Assembly: GCF_030285365.1 (NCBI RefSeq)
Contig: NZ_JASVDS010000005.1
Span: forward strand, 1-64,000
From: Roseateles subflavus
Lineage (GTDB): Bacteria > Pseudomonadota > Gammaproteobacteria > Burkholderiales > Burkholderiaceae_C
Direction of reading: 5' to 3'
Length of the DNA stretch: 64,000 bases
The notes beneath the pieces were generated by a model. The model was not told where the DNA came from. It saw only the letters and a program-made list of their open reading frames with translations, and did no database searches. A program made the translations under genes and the position numbers. Each line of letters opens with the position of its first letter. Within the stretch, counting starts at the first letter, position 1. Shown in pieces: positions 29,292-38,766 of the stretch.

Positions 29292-30296
29292 TCAGCCCGT
29301 GTTGCGTGCGCCCAGCCAGCCCTGGTCATGGCCGGTCAGCATCTGTTCTACCTTGAGGGCGTACTTGCCGTTGGAGGTCCCGTAGTGGGCCTCGAAGACG
29401 GGCACGCCATCGATCTTGGTCTTGATCACCTGCTCCAGGTCCAGCTCGATGAAGTCGCCGGGCTTGAAGGCCAGCAGCTGCTCCACCGTGGCCGGCGCCT
29501 GCGCCAGCTCGGCCACCAGCTCGACCTCGGCCGACTGCAGCTGGTGCTTGAGGAGGTTCACCCAGCGGCGGTCGGGTTCGGTGGAGTCGCCCTGCGTGCT
29601 CGAATAGAGCACGTCTCGGATGGGCTCCAGCGTGGAGTAGGGGATGCAGAAGTAGACCGTGCCGCTGGTCTCGCCGATCTCCAGCGTGAAGGAGGTCGAC
29701 ACCACGATCTCGCTGGGCGTGGCGATGTTGGCGAACTGCGGCTGCATCTCCGAGCGCTGGTACTCGAGCTCCAGCGGGTAGATGCCCTTCCAGGCCTTGT
29801 GGTACTCGGCGGTGATCACCTCCACCAGGCGGAAGATCACGCGCTGCTCGGTGGGTGAGAAGTCCCGGCCCTCGATGCGCGCGTGGAACTTGCCGATGCC
29901 GCCGAAGAGGGAGTCGATCACCGCGAACACGAGCGTCGGGTCGCACACGATCAGCCCGGAGCCGCGCAGCGGCTTCACCGAGACGATGTTGAAGTTCGTG
30001 GGCACCACGATCTCGCGCAGGAAGGCGCTGTACTTCTGCACCTTGATGCCGCCGATGGCGACTTCCGGGCTCTTGCGGATGAAGTTGAACAGGCCGATGC
30101 GGATGTTGCGGGCGAATCGCTCGTTGATGATCTCCATCGTGGGCATGCGCCCACGCACGATGCGTTCCTGGCTGGCCAGGTTGTAGTCGCGGATGCCGCC
30201 CTGCTGGACCTCCTCGGCTTCGAGCTTCTGGCTCTCGCCGGTGATGCCCTGCAATAGCGCATCGACTTCGTCTTGGGAGAGGATCTGCTGGTTCAT
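29292..30296 (-). CDS. fliM: flagellar motor switch protein FliM
   Basis: A 334-residue switch protein. The N terminus ILSQDEVDALLQGI is the CheY-P binding peptide. The middle domain has ERIVRGRMPTMEIINERFAR and LRGSGLIVCDPTLVFAVID; the C-terminal part is a SpoA domain. CheY-P binding here switches rotation. It sits 24 bp after fliL. Confidence 0.98.
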   Translation of the reverse strand: MNQQILSQDEVDALLQGITGESQKLEAEEVQQGGIRDYNLASQERIVRGRMPTMEIINERFARNIRIGLFNFIRKSPEVAIGGIKVQKYSAFLREIVVPTNFNIVSVKPLRGSGLIVCDPTLVFAVIDSLFGGIGKFHARIEGRDFSPTEQRVIFRLVEVITAEYHKAWKGIYPLELEYQRSEMQPQFANIATPSEIVVSTSFTLEIGETSGTVYFCIPYSTLEPIRDVLYSSTQGDSTEPDRRWVNLLKHQLQSAEVELVAELAQAPATVEQLLAFKPGDFIELDLEQVIKTKIDGVPVFEAHYGTSNGKYALKVEQMLTGHDQGWLGARNTG

Positions 30297-30320
30297 GGCG
30301 GGCTCACGGCTCGTGCAGCA

Positions 30321-30911
30321 TCACTGCACGATGAAGGTGGAGAACAGCACCTGCGTCACGGGGCTCTCGACGGCCTTCTTCTTTTTCTTCTTTTTCTTGG
30401 TCGTCGCGGCGGCTTCCTCGTCTTCCTCTTCGTCGAGCTCGATGCCCATGGGGCGCACGGACTCACGCTGGATCTCGCGGGCGAGCTTCTCCTTGCCCTC
30501 GCGGGTCAGCAGCTCGGCGGAGGTCTTGTGGGACAGCACCATCAGCACATTGCTGCGGATGGCCGGCATGTAGGCCTTGAGCTGGTCCGCCATGTGCGGG
30601 TCCGCCACCTCCAGCGTCACGCCGACCTGCGCGAAGCGGTCCACTTCCTTGTCGGCCAGGTTGACGGTGAAGGGCTCCAGCGGCACGAAGGTGGGCGGCG
30701 TGCCCGGCTTGGGCTTGGCGTGGCTGGTCTCGACGGCGGCCGGGGCCTCGCCGCCGTCCTCGTCCTCGGCGTGCTGCTTCTTCTTCATCAACATCAGCGC
30801 GGCGCCGCCGCCGATGAGCACCAGCAGCAGCACGGCAGCGATGATGATGATCAGCTTCTTCTTGCCGCCGCCCGAGGGCGCGGCTTCGGCAGCAGCTGCT
30901 GGTGTGGACAT
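30321..30911 (-). CDS. fliL: flagellar basal-body-associated protein FliL
   Basis: A 196-residue protein with one N-terminal membrane helix (LIIIIAAVLLLVLIGGGAAL), a charged linker and the periplasmic stator-associated domain (FVPLEPFTVNLADKEVDRF, AIRSNVLMVLSHKTSAELLT). It ends VLFSTFIVQ as the family does. Unusually, just before this end there is an inserted acidic run (ELDEEEDEEAAA) and then eight consecutive lysines. FliL supports stator function at the motor. First gene of the fliL-R unit. Confidence 0.96.
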   Translation of the reverse strand: MSTPAAAAEAAPSGGGKKKLIIIIAAVLLLVLIGGGAALMLMKKKQHAEDEDGGEAPAAVETSHAKPKPGTPPTFVPLEPFTVNLADKEVDRFAQVGVTLEVADPHMADQLKAYMPAIRSNVLMVLSHKTSAELLTREGKEKLAREIQRESVRPMGIELDEEEDEEAAATTKKKKKKKKAVESPVTQVLFSTFIVQ

Positions 30912-31063
30912 GAAGGCTCCTTGATTCGGTCGGACCGGGCGCCTTGACGCGCCATGGGTCCATCAGGATCAATTATTCGGACGATCGGCGGCTTGGCATG
31001 CGGCAATAAGCGGCGGAAAAGCGTGCAAAAGACCGGTCAGGGCCCGCCAGGGCCCCGGGAATC

Positions 31064-32503
31064 TCAGGCGAAGAGGTCCAGGACGCCCCGGGCGCGGGGG
31101 AGGGGCGCCCGGGCGGCGGCCGTGACGGCGTCGTCGCTCCCGGTGTCTCCCATCGGGGCACTCGCCCAGCGTGCGCCGGGCCGTCCGCCCTGGGACTCCG
31201 CCTGGCCGGGCTGGCCGGAGGCGGTCTGCTGCTGCTGGCTGAACACGCCGCCGCCGCTGAGGGTGAGCCCCTGCTCGCGCAACGCGCCGGCCAGTTCGGG
31301 CAGGCTCTTCTCGAGGGCGGCGCGGGTGTCCGCCTGCTCCGCGACAAAACTCACCTGGGCCTGCTGGCCGTCCAGCACGATCTGGACCTGCACGGGCCCC
31401 ATCTCGGCCGGGTTCAGGTGCAGCTGGGCCTGCTGGATGCCGTCAGCTGCCGCGACGCTCAGACGTGCGGCCATCTCCGGTGCAAAGCCGGGGCTGTGCA
31501 CCGGGGCGTGAAGCTCGTAGCGCGCGCCCGCGGGACCGTTCGCGGCCGCCTTGTCCTGAACGACGCCGGCCTGCACCTGCTGAAGCACGCCTGCGAAGCT
31601 GCCCGCGGCGCCGTGGCCCGTCTCGACCATGGCGGCGCTCTTGCCGGACGAGGCCGCGCCGTCAAGCGCCAGGGCCTGGAGACCGTCCGGGTGAGCCGCC
31701 GTGTCTGCGGGGGCCGCCGCCGCGCCGGCCCGCGGCGTCCCATCCGGGCCCGTGGGGGCGCTGGCCTGGCCGTCGACGCTGGCGAGTCGCGCGTGGTGGC
31801 CCGCCCGCGACGGGGCCTCGGGCGACACCGCGTCGGCATCGGCGCCCTCGGGGGCGGCGGAAGGCTGGGCCAGGCGCTGGAGGTCCTGAGCGAGCGCCTG
31901 CGCCACGGGCAGCCCCGCGGGGACGGGGACCAGCGCAGCGTCGGTCGTCTCCGCCTCGGACGTGTCTTCGGCCGCGGCGTCGGTCGAGAGGGCCGCGTCG
32001 GCATCGCCACCGTCGCCGCGGAGGTGACGCAGCACCTGCGCCAGCACCGGATCCTGGAGCTCGCCGTCGGCGTCCGGCGTGTCGCCGCGCGGCTTGGCGG
32101 GCGTCGCGGAGGCCGGCTTGGCCTGCGCGTCGGCGATCCGGCGTGCGGCGGCCTTGGCGTTGTCCTGGCGTCGCGCCGTTTCCGTCGACGCCGGGAGGGC
32201 GGTCTCGCCGCTTTCCACGGCGTGGCCCTGCCGGGAGGCGCCTTGCGCGGGCTTGGACGGGGCCGGGCTGTCCGGGCTCTTGGGAGGCATCGCGGACGCC
32301 TGGGCCGTGGGGGCGACCGGTGCGGGCGCAGGGGCCCGGGTCGCCTGGCTGGCCTTGGCCTGCAGCAGCCGCGCGAAGCCGCCGGCGGCCTCCGTGGCGT
32401 CCTGCGCGCCGCGGCCCTGGCTCAGCTGGCCGAGCTGGCCCAGCAGATCGGTGGTGGCAGTCCGCGGGGAGGCGGCATTGGGAGACAACGACATCTTGTT
32501 CAT
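31064..32503 (-). CDS. fliK: flagellar hook-length control protein FliK
   Basis: A 479-residue, Ala/Pro/Asp-rich secreted ruler protein. The long low-complexity N-terminal part measures hook length in the family. The conserved C-terminal domain (about 350-440) has LHLNPAEMGPVQVQIVLDG, QVSFVAEQADTRAALEKSL and LREQGLTLSGGGVFS, which interacts with FlhB to switch export specificity. It lies 70 bp after fliJ and ends the fliF-K unit. Confidence 0.95.
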   Translation of the reverse strand: MNKMSLSPNAASPRTATTDLLGQLGQLSQGRGAQDATEAAGGFARLLQAKASQATRAPAPAPVAPTAQASAMPPKSPDSPAPSKPAQGASRQGHAVESGETALPASTETARRQDNAKAAARRIADAQAKPASATPAKPRGDTPDADGELQDPVLAQVLRHLRGDGGDADAALSTDAAAEDTSEAETTDAALVPVPAGLPVAQALAQDLQRLAQPSAAPEGADADAVSPEAPSRAGHHARLASVDGQASAPTGPDGTPRAGAAAAPADTAAHPDGLQALALDGAASSGKSAAMVETGHGAAGSFAGVLQQVQAGVVQDKAAANGPAGARYELHAPVHSPGFAPEMAARLSVAAADGIQQAQLHLNPAEMGPVQVQIVLDGQQAQVSFVAEQADTRAALEKSLPELAGALREQGLTLSGGGVFSQQQQTASGQPGQAESQGGRPGARWASAPMGDTGSDDAVTAAARAPLPRARGVLDLFA

Positions 32504-32573
32504 GGGAGATCCTTTCTCGTCCTGCGCCCGGCGCCCGGGGTGGGGGCGGGCGCTCCGGCGGCGGCGACCGTGT

Positions 32574-33047
32574 TCAGTGGCCCAGTCGCAGCCCGGCGCC
32601 GAAGCCGGCCTGGCGCATGGCGCGGGCGGCCTGCTCGTCCGTGGCCTTCTGATCCTGGCGATCCTGGGTGCGGCGCATCTCGAGGCGCCGCCGCTCCAGC
32701 AGCTTGCGCACCGAGGCCACGCGCAGCTCCCGCTCGCGCAGCTGGTCCCGCGCCAGCGTCAGCCGCTGCTCGGCCTGGCTGCTCAGCAGGTCCTGCTGGC
32801 TGATGGCCTGGTCCAGGCGCCCGCCGAAGCTCTGGTAGCAGGCCAGGATGTCGACGGTGGTGCTGCGCGCGAAGCTCTGCGTCCAGCGCATGCGGTATTC
32901 CGTGCGGTATTGCGCGAGCTGCTCATGCTGCTGACGCAGGGCGCCGGCCCGCGCCTCGGCGTCGCGCAGGAGGCGCAGGGCCTCGTCGCGCTCGGCTTCG
33001 GCACGTTCCAGCAGCACATCCAGGGCTTGCAGGGAGGGGGCGCTCAT
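32574..33047 (-). CDS. fliJ: flagellar export chaperone FliJ
   Basis: A 157-residue, almost fully helical coiled-coil protein (LDVLLERAEAERDEALRLL onward; Arg/Glu/Gln-rich), right after fliI as in most fli operons. FliJ is the stalk-like partner of the FliI ATPase ring and escorts chaperones to FlhA. Low sequence conservation is normal for the family; the operon position supports the call. Confidence 0.95.
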   Translation of the reverse strand: MSAPSLQALDVLLERAEAERDEALRLLRDAEARAGALRQQHEQLAQYRTEYRMRWTQSFARSTTVDILACYQSFGGRLDQAISQQDLLSSQAEQRLTLARDQLRERELRVASVRKLLERRRLEMRRTQDRQDQKATDEQAARAMRQAGFGAGLRLGH

Positions 33048-33081
33048 GAAAGTTTCTCCGTCTTGGGGCTATCGGCAGGTT

Positions 33082-34518
33082 TCAGGAAACATTGACCAGT
33101 TTTTCAAGCTGGTCGACGCTGCTGGCCAGGCCGGCGGGCTGGTGCATGTCCTGCTGCAGCAGGTGCACCATGTCGGGATGCAGGCGGACGGCGAGATCCA
33201 GCTCGTGGTCGTGGCCGGGGACGTAGGCGCCGAGCTGCAGCAGGTCGCGCGCCTTGTTGTGCTTGGCCCACAGCTGGCGGAAGCGCCGCGCGCAGACGAT
33301 GTGGGCCGGCCGGGCCACATTGCTCATCACGCGGGAGATCGAGCGCTCGATGTCGATGGCCGGGTAGTGCCCGGCCTCGGCCAGCTCGCGGGAGAGGACG
33401 ATGTGGCCGTCCAGGATGCCCCGGGCGGCATCGGCGATGGGGTCCTGCTGGTCATCGCCTTCGGACAGCACGGTGTAGAAGGCCGTGATCGACCCGCCGC
33501 CGGCCATGCCGTTGCCGCTGCGCTCCACGAGCTGCGGCAGCTTGGCGAAGCAGCTGGGCGGATAGCCCTTGGTGGCGGGCGGCTCGCCGATGGCCAGGGC
33601 GATCTCGCGCTGGGCCATGGCGTAGCGGGTGAGGGAGTCCATCAGCAGCAGCACGTGCAGGCCGCGGTCGCGGAAGTGCTCGGCGATGGCGGTGGCGTAG
33701 GTCGCGCCCTGCATGCGCAGCAGCGGCGGGGCGTCGGCGGGGGCGGCCACCACGACAGAGCGCGCCAGGCCTTCCTCGCCAAGGATGTCCTCGATGAATT
33801 CCTTCACCTCGCGGCCGCGTTCGCCGATCAGGCCCACGACGATCACGTCGGCCTGCGTGTAGCGCGCCATCATGCCCAGCAGCACGGACTTGCCGACGCC
33901 GGTGCCGGCAAAGAGGCCCAGGCGCTGGCCGCGGCCGACGGTGAGCATGGCGTTGATGGACCGCACGCCGGTGTCCAGCGGCGTGCGCACCGGATCGCGG
34001 TCCATGGCGTTGATCGGGCGTCGCACCATGGGCTCGGGCAGCACGTTCTCGAGCGGGCCGCGGCGGTCGAGCGGATGGCCGTGCGAGTCGACCACGCGGC
34101 CCAGCAGCCCGTCGCCCATGGGCAGGTGCAGGCCGCGGTCCTCGTCGCGACGCCAGGGATGGCGCTGCTGGCCGAGCACGGGGCCGTGCAGGGCGGCCGG
34201 GCGCGGCAGCACCATGGCGCCGCTGGAGAGGCCGTGGACCTCGTCCGTGGGCATCAGGTACGCCCGGTCGCCGGAGAAGCCGACGACCTCCGCATTGACC
34301 GGCGCCTGCCCGCGGCGCGGGTTGGCCGCCGAGCTGGGCATGTGGATCTGGCAGACGGAGCCCACGGGCACGCGCACGCCCGTGGCCTCGAGCACCAGCC
34401 CGGCCACGCGCACCAGCTTGCCCTGCGACTCCAGCGCGACGGGCGCCGAGGCAAAGGCCTGGAGGTCCTCGAGGTACTGGCCCCAGCGGCCCAGGCGTTC
34501 GACGCTGTCGTGACTCAT
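33082..34518 (-). CDS. fliI: flagellum-specific ATP synthase FliI
   Basis: A 478-residue export ATPase. It has the Walker A segment [17 protein letters not shown], the Walker B segment [19 protein letters not shown], and the FSGD-like core of the flagellar/type III ATPase family ([19 protein letters not shown]). ATG 34518 overlaps the fliH stop by 4 bp (ATGA); the longer open frame runs inside fliH. Confidence 0.98.
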   Translation of the reverse strand: MSHDSVERLGRWGQYLEDLQAFASAPVALESQGKLVRVAGLVLEATGVRVPVGSVCQIHMPSSAANPRRGQAPVNAEVVGFSGDRAYLMPTDEVHGLSSGAMVLPRPAALHGPVLGQQRHPWRRDEDRGLHLPMGDGLLGRVVDSHGHPLDRRGPLENVLPEPMVRRPINAMDRDPVRTPLDTGVRSINAMLTVGRGQRLGLFAGTGVGKSVLLGMMARYTQADVIVVGLIGERGREVKEFIEDILGEEGLARSVVVAAPADAPPLLRMQGATYATAIAEHFRDRGLHVLLLMDSLTRYAMAQREIALAIGEPPATKGYPPSCFAKLPQLVERSGNGMAGGGSITAFYTVLSEGDDQQDPIADAARGILDGHIVLSRELAEAGHYPAIDIERSISRVMSNVARPAHIVCARRFRQLWAKHNKARDLLQLGAYVPGHDHELDLAVRLHPDMVHLLQQDMHQPAGLASSVDQLEKLVNVS

Positions 34519-35327
34519 GCGGCACCGCCTTCGTCCCGGAGCGCCTCGCCCTCGCCGGGCAGTTCGCCACCCCGGCGGTCTTCCCACAGCGAGTGCTGGC
34601 CGAGCGCCGCCATGACCTGCTGCCAGCGGGCCGGCACGGTGGCATCGACGCTGGAGATGTCGGAGTCCACCTTGCAGCCGCCACGGGCGACGGTGGCGTC
34701 GGGAATCAGCTGGGCCTCGCGCGCCTTGAGCTCCTCGCCGGCGCCCTGCTCGACCAGAGGCAGGTCCTCGGGATGCACGCGCACGCGGATGTGGCGGGCG
34801 GAGATGAGCAGCGCCTCGACGGCGTCGTGCGCCACGCGGGCGATGAGCTCGGGCTGCTGCTGCAGCTCCGTGCGCACGACCTGGCGAGCCAGCTCGACGG
34901 CGCAGCGGGTCAGGGTCTCGGCCATGCGGCCTTCCAGGTCGTCGAAGTCGGCGCTGAAGTTGCGCATCAGCTCGCCGATCTGTGCGGTCATCTGCTGCGC
35001 GAAGCTCTTCTTGAAGGCATCCAGCGCCTCCATGCCGTCACGGTAGCCGTCCTGGTAGCCGCTCTGGCGCGCGGCGCTCAGCAGCTCGTCGATGTGCGGG
35101 GCGGCCGGTTCCTCGGGCGTCTCCACCGGCGCCGCGTCCGGCGCCGCGGTGGTGTACGTCGGCTTGGTCTCGGGCACGCCCTGGAACGCGTCCGGGTTCC
35201 AGCTCGAGAAGCCCTGCAGCTCCTCGCGCGGGATGAAGCGGCTGTAGTGGCTCGTGCGCGCCGGTGCGCCTTCGGGGCGCACGGGGGGCGGGACTTGGCG
35301 AGGCGGGCGGGGTGGCATGGTGAACAT
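34515..35327 (-). CDS. fliH: flagellar assembly protein FliH
   Basis: A 270-residue regulator of FliI. The Pro-rich N terminus carries [20 protein letters not shown] glycine-spaced helix ([20 protein letters not shown]) is the family GxxxG-type stretch. The C-terminal V-ATPase-E-like domain follows ([19 protein letters not shown]). FliH holds FliI inactive and docks it at the C-ring. It starts 33 bp after fliG and is coupled to fliI. Confidence 0.95.
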   Translation of the reverse strand: MFTMPPRPPRQVPPPVRPEGAPARTSHYSRFIPREELQGFSSWNPDAFQGVPETKPTYTTAAPDAAPVETPEEPAAPHIDELLSAARQSGYQDGYRDGMEALDAFKKSFAQQMTAQIGELMRNFSADFDDLEGRMAETLTRCAVELARQVVRTELQQQPELIARVAHDAVEALLISARHIRVRVHPEDLPLVEQGAGEELKAREAQLIPDATVARGGCKVDSDISSVDATVPARWQQVMAALGQHSLWEDRRGGELPGEGEALRDEGGAA

Positions 35328-35360
35328 TCAGGGCGTTCGGCAGGGCGGGGAAGCGGCGGA

Positions 35361-36356
35361 TCAGAGGAACTGGTCGTCCCCGCCGGTGGCGAGCACGATC
35401 TGGCCTTCGTCCACCAGGCGGCGCACGATCTTGAGGATTTCCTTCTGCTCGCTTTCCACTTCCGAGAGCCGCACGGGGCCGCGGGAGTCGAGGTCCTCGC
35501 GCAGCGTCTCGGCGGCGCGGGTGGACATGTTGCGGAAGATCTTCTCGCGCAGCTCGGGGCCGGCGCCCTTGAGCGCGACCACCAGCGACTCGCTCTGCAC
35601 TTCCTTGAGCGTGGCCTGGATGCCCTTGTCGTCGATCTTTTCCAGATCGTCGAAGGTGAACATGTTGTCCATGATCTTCTGGGCCAGGTCGCTGTCGGCT
35701 TCGCGGATGTAGTCGAGCACCGAGGCCTCGACGCTGGAGCCCATCATGTTGATGATCTCGGCCGCGGTCTTCACGCCGCCCAGCGAGCTCTTCTTCATGC
35801 GGTCGCCGCCGGCCAGGATCTGGCTCATCACCTCGTTGAGGTCCTTCAGCGCCATCGGCTGGATGCCGTCCAGCGTGGCGATGCGGATCAGCACCTCGTT
35901 GCGCTGCCGCTCCGTGAAGAGCTTGAGCACCGAGCTGGTCTGGTCGAAGTCCAGGTGCGCGAGGATGGCCGCGATGATCTGCGGGTGCTCGTTGCGCAGC
36001 AGCTCCGCCACGGAGCTGGCGTCCATCCACTTCAGGCTTTCGATGGAGGAGACGTCGCTGCCCTGCAGGATGCGGTCCAGCAGCAGATTGGCCTTGTCCT
36101 CGCCCAGGGCGCGGCGCAGCACCGTACGCACGTACTCGTCGGTGTCGTTGACCAGCATGCTCTGCGTCTCGGCCACGGCGTCGAACTTGTCCAGCACCTT
36201 CTCGACCTGCTCGCGCTTGACCACCTTCAGCTTGGCGATGGTCTCGCCGAGCTTCTGCACTTCCTTGGGCGCCAGGTGCTTGAAGACCTCGGAGGCTTCC
36301 TCCTCGCCCAGGGACATCAGCAGGATGGCCGCTTGTTCGACGCCTTCGTCATCCAT
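35361..36356 (-). CDS. fliG: flagellar motor switch protein FliG
   Basis: A 331-residue protein with the three FliG domains. AAILLMSLGEEEASEVFKHL is the N-terminal FliF-binding part. The middle domain has the EHPQ motif (LRNEHPQIIAAIL). The C-terminal domain carries the charged torque helix (REDLDSRGPVRLSEVESEQK), which contacts MotA. Unusually, about 490 bp with tandem repeats separate it from fliF. Confidence 0.98.
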   Translation of the reverse strand: MDDEGVEQAAILLMSLGEEEASEVFKHLAPKEVQKLGETIAKLKVVKREQVEKVLDKFDAVAETQSMLVNDTDEYVRTVLRRALGEDKANLLLDRILQGSDVSSIESLKWMDASSVAELLRNEHPQIIAAILAHLDFDQTSSVLKLFTERQRNEVLIRIATLDGIQPMALKDLNEVMSQILAGGDRMKKSSLGGVKTAAEIINMMGSSVEASVLDYIREADSDLAQKIMDNMFTFDDLEKIDDKGIQATLKEVQSESLVVALKGAGPELREKIFRNMSTRAAETLREDLDSRGPVRLSEVESEQKEILKIVRRLVDEGQIVLATGGDDQFL

Positions 36357-36415
36357 GGTGAAGCTTTCCTGTCAGTTCCGCCCCGCGGGCGATGGCATTG
36401 GGCAATGAGTTCCGC

Positions 36416-36839
36416 GCCGAGCGCCGGGCCGCTCCCAAGCCGGCCCACGAGGGCGACGCGAGCGGCTCAACGCCGCGCGCACCGTCGTCCCAGCGGGGAA
36501 CCGACCGGATTCGCCCGCGTTCAGCGTGGCCAAGCTGGGCGAGGGGCCCTGCATTTCGGGCCGAGCGCCGGGCCGCCCCCAAGCCGGCCCACGAGGGCGA
36601 TGCGAGCGGCTCAAAGCCGCGCGCACCGTCGTCCCAGCGGGGAACCGACCGGATTCGCCCGCGTTCAGCGTGGCCAAGCTGGGCGAGGGGCCCTGCATTT
36701 CGGGCCGAGCGCCGGGCCGCCCCCAAGCCGGCCCACGAGGGCGATGCGAGCGGCTCAACGCTGCGCGCATCGACGTCCCCGCGGGGGACCGACCGGGTTC
36801 GCCCGCGTTCAGCGTGGCGAAGCTGGGCGAGGGGCCTCA
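36416..36839. repeat. three tandem copies of a 144-bp repeat between fliF and fliG
   Basis: Units start at 36416, 36560 and 36704, an exact 144-bp period. The first two units are nearly identical; the third has several substitutions around 36763-36790 and ends beside the fliF stop codon. Because 144 is a multiple of three, long open frames run through on both strands, but these repeat the same 48 residues and have no family or ribosome-binding support. The gap 36357-36415 holds only the fliG upstream region. No gene is called here. Confidence 0.93.
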
Positions 36840-36842
36840 TGC

Positions 36843-38543
36843 TCACACCGGCTCCTCGCCGTTCACCCAGGCGCGAACGATGTTGGCCACGGCGGCGGGA
36901 TTCTCGCGGGCCAGCTGGCGGGCACGCTCCAGCTTGGCGTTGTTGGCCGGGGCCTCGAGGGCGGGCAGGCCTTCGGCGCCGGGCAGCAGCTCGGTCTCGT
37001 CGGCCACGGCATTGAGCTGCGCGGCCGCCTCCTCGGGCTTCTCTTCGGGGGCCGGCGGGTAGGCAGCGCGGATGGCGGGCTTGACCATGCCGAAGACGGC
37101 GATCAGCGCCACCAGGACCAGTGCGGCCGGCACGGCGGCGGCGCGGACCATGTCCAGCACCCACGGCTGCTTCCACAGCGGCAGCTCGGTGGTGTCGATC
37201 TTCTCGACGACGAAGGGGGCCGAGACCACGCGCACGGAATCGCCACGCTCCTGGCTGAAGCCCATCGTCTCCTTGACGAGCGCCGTGAGCTTGTCGAGCT
37301 CCTCCTGCGGCACGGGCGTGGTGTTGACCTTGCCCTTGGGATCGGTGCTGGAGCGGTGGTTCAGCACCACCGCCGCGTTGAGGCGCCGCACGACGCCGGT
37401 GGCATTGCGCGTGACACGCACCGTCTTGTCGAGCTCGTAGTTCGTGACGGCCTCGCGGCGGCTGCTCTGCTGGCCGCTGCCGGCGCCGCCGGCCGTCTGC
37501 AGCGGGGCCGAGGCGCCGTTGATGGGGGCGGTGGCCGGCACGGGCGGCTGGTTGCTCGTCGCGCCGGGCACGCCCGTCGGCTGGGCCGGCGTGGCGTTGT
37601 TCGACTCCTGCGTCTGCTGGCTGCGGATGGCGCTGGTGGCGTTGGCACCCTGGTTGGGCTTGTATTCCTCGGCGGTGGACTCGACCTGGGAGAAGTCGAC
37701 ATCGGCCGTCACGGTGGCGCGCAGGTTGTCCCGGCCCACGACGGGCTCGAGCAGCTCAAGGATGCGCTTGTGCAGGCCGGCTTCGATCTGCTGCTTGTAC
37801 TGCAGCTGCTGGCTGTCCAGGCCGGAGCCGTTGTCGGCCGGGTTCGAGAGCAGGGCGCCGGTGCTGTCCAGCACGCTGACGGCCTTGGGGTTGAGCTCGG
37901 GCACCGAGGCCGAGACGAGGTGGACGATGCCGGCGATCTGGTTGCGGTCCAGGCTGCGGCCGCCGCGCAGGGTCAGCATGACGGAGGCGCTGGGCTTCTG
38001 CTGCTCGCGGAAGAAGCCGTTCTGCTGGGGCATGGCGAGGTGCACGCGGGCATCGGCCACGTCGGCCATCGCGGTGATGGTGCGGGTGAGCTCGCCTTCC
38101 AGCGCGCGCTGGAAATTCAGGCGCTCGTTGAACTGGGTCTGGCCGATGGACTGCTTGTCCATCAGCTCGAAGCCCACCACCGAGCCCTTGGGCAGGCCGG
38201 CGGAGGCCAGCTTCATCCGCACGTCGTAGACTTGGCCGGCCGGCACGAGGATGGTGCCGCCGGGCTCGTTCCTGTAGGGCACCTGCATCTGCGCCAGCTG
38301 GGCGATCACGGCGCCGCCGTCCTTGTCGGACAGGCCGGTGAAGACCGGGCGGAAGTCGCCCTGGGAGGACCACATGCTCATCGCCAGCACCACGCCGACG
38401 AGCGCGGCCAGGCCGAGGCCGAGGCCCAGCTTGCTGCGGGCGGGCATGGCCACCAGACGCTCCGCGAGGCCCGGCTGGCCTGCGGGCTGGACCGGAACGG
38501 GCTCCAGAGTGACGGCGGTAGGGGCGGTGAGGGCTGTGTCCAT
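36843..38543 (-). CDS. fliF: flagellar MS-ring protein FliF
   Basis: A 566-residue protein forming the MS-ring. Membrane helix near residues 35-55 (LGLGLGLAALVGVVLAMSMW), the periplasmic ring-building motifs (GVVLAMSMWSSQGDFRPVF, then the YscJ-like domain with RALEGELTRTI), and a second helix near 450 (AAAVPAALVLVALIAVFGMV). The C terminus (RARQLARENPAAVANIVRAW) is the FliG-binding peptide. ATG 38543 was chosen; a TTG 18 bases upstream is less likely. No good Shine-Dalgarno was seen. It leads the fliF-K unit. Confidence 0.98.
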   Translation of the reverse strand: MDTALTAPTAVTLEPVPVQPAGQPGLAERLVAMPARSKLGLGLGLAALVGVVLAMSMWSSQGDFRPVFTGLSDKDGGAVIAQLAQMQVPYRNEPGGTILVPAGQVYDVRMKLASAGLPKGSVVGFELMDKQSIGQTQFNERLNFQRALEGELTRTITAMADVADARVHLAMPQQNGFFREQQKPSASVMLTLRGGRSLDRNQIAGIVHLVSASVPELNPKAVSVLDSTGALLSNPADNGSGLDSQQLQYKQQIEAGLHKRILELLEPVVGRDNLRATVTADVDFSQVESTAEEYKPNQGANATSAIRSQQTQESNNATPAQPTGVPGATSNQPPVPATAPINGASAPLQTAGGAGSGQQSSRREAVTNYELDKTVRVTRNATGVVRRLNAAVVLNHRSSTDPKGKVNTTPVPQEELDKLTALVKETMGFSQERGDSVRVVSAPFVVEKIDTTELPLWKQPWVLDMVRAAAVPAALVLVALIAVFGMVKPAIRAAYPPAPEEKPEEAAAQLNAVADETELLPGAEGLPALEAPANNAKLERARQLARENPAAVANIVRAWVNGEEPV

Positions 38544-38611
38544 GGCGTGGCGGCTGTGCAAGGGTGCAGGGTTCCCGCACCAATGACCAGGATTTTTTTG
38601 TCATTTCCCCC

Positions 38612-38638
38612 TCAAGAAAGGCGAAATGAGGCCGACAA
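38612..38638 (+). promoter_or_regulatory. sigma-28 (FliA) promoter of fliE
   Basis: TCAAGAAA (38612-38619), an 11-bp spacer, then GCCGACAA (38631-38638); consensus is TCAAGTTT/TAAAGTTT-N11-GCCGATAA. The -10 box is one arm of a perfect inverted repeat, GCCGACAAAG at 38631-38640 and CTTTGTCGGC at 38657-38666. The transcript would start near 38645, about 120 bases before fliE. Confidence 0.75.
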
Positions 38639-38766
38639 AGCGCGCTCAGTTCACGCCTTTGTCGGCGCGAGCAGGCCCTAGCATTTCCCTACCTGAAGAG
38701 CGGGACCGCGTCCTGCATCCGGACCCGCCCTGGGTCGGATCGCGCCGCCCGGCTCCGGGAGATGCC

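Noticed and set aside
30970-31030. Sigma-54-like site (TTGCACG...CCGC, minus strand) before fliL
   Set aside because: Mismatches in both the GG and GC elements; not better than chance in this base composition.
36349-37176. Minus-strand frame through the 144-bp repeats, a possible repeat protein
   Set aside because: The frame overlaps the 3' part of fliF and runs into the fliG start; the residues are Arg/Gly/Pro-rich in all frames and no ribosome-binding site is seen. Treated as non-coding repeat.
34593-38681. 1362-codon open frame on the plus strand across fliH, fliG, the repeat and fliF
   Set aside because: Antisense to four well-identified flagellar genes with no domain of its own; it stays open because of codon bias and the in-frame 144-bp repeat.
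38657-38685. Second sigma-28 promoter facing fliF from the palindrome arm
   Set aside because: GCCGACAA is present on the minus strand, but no TCAAG or TAAA box lies at the needed distance.
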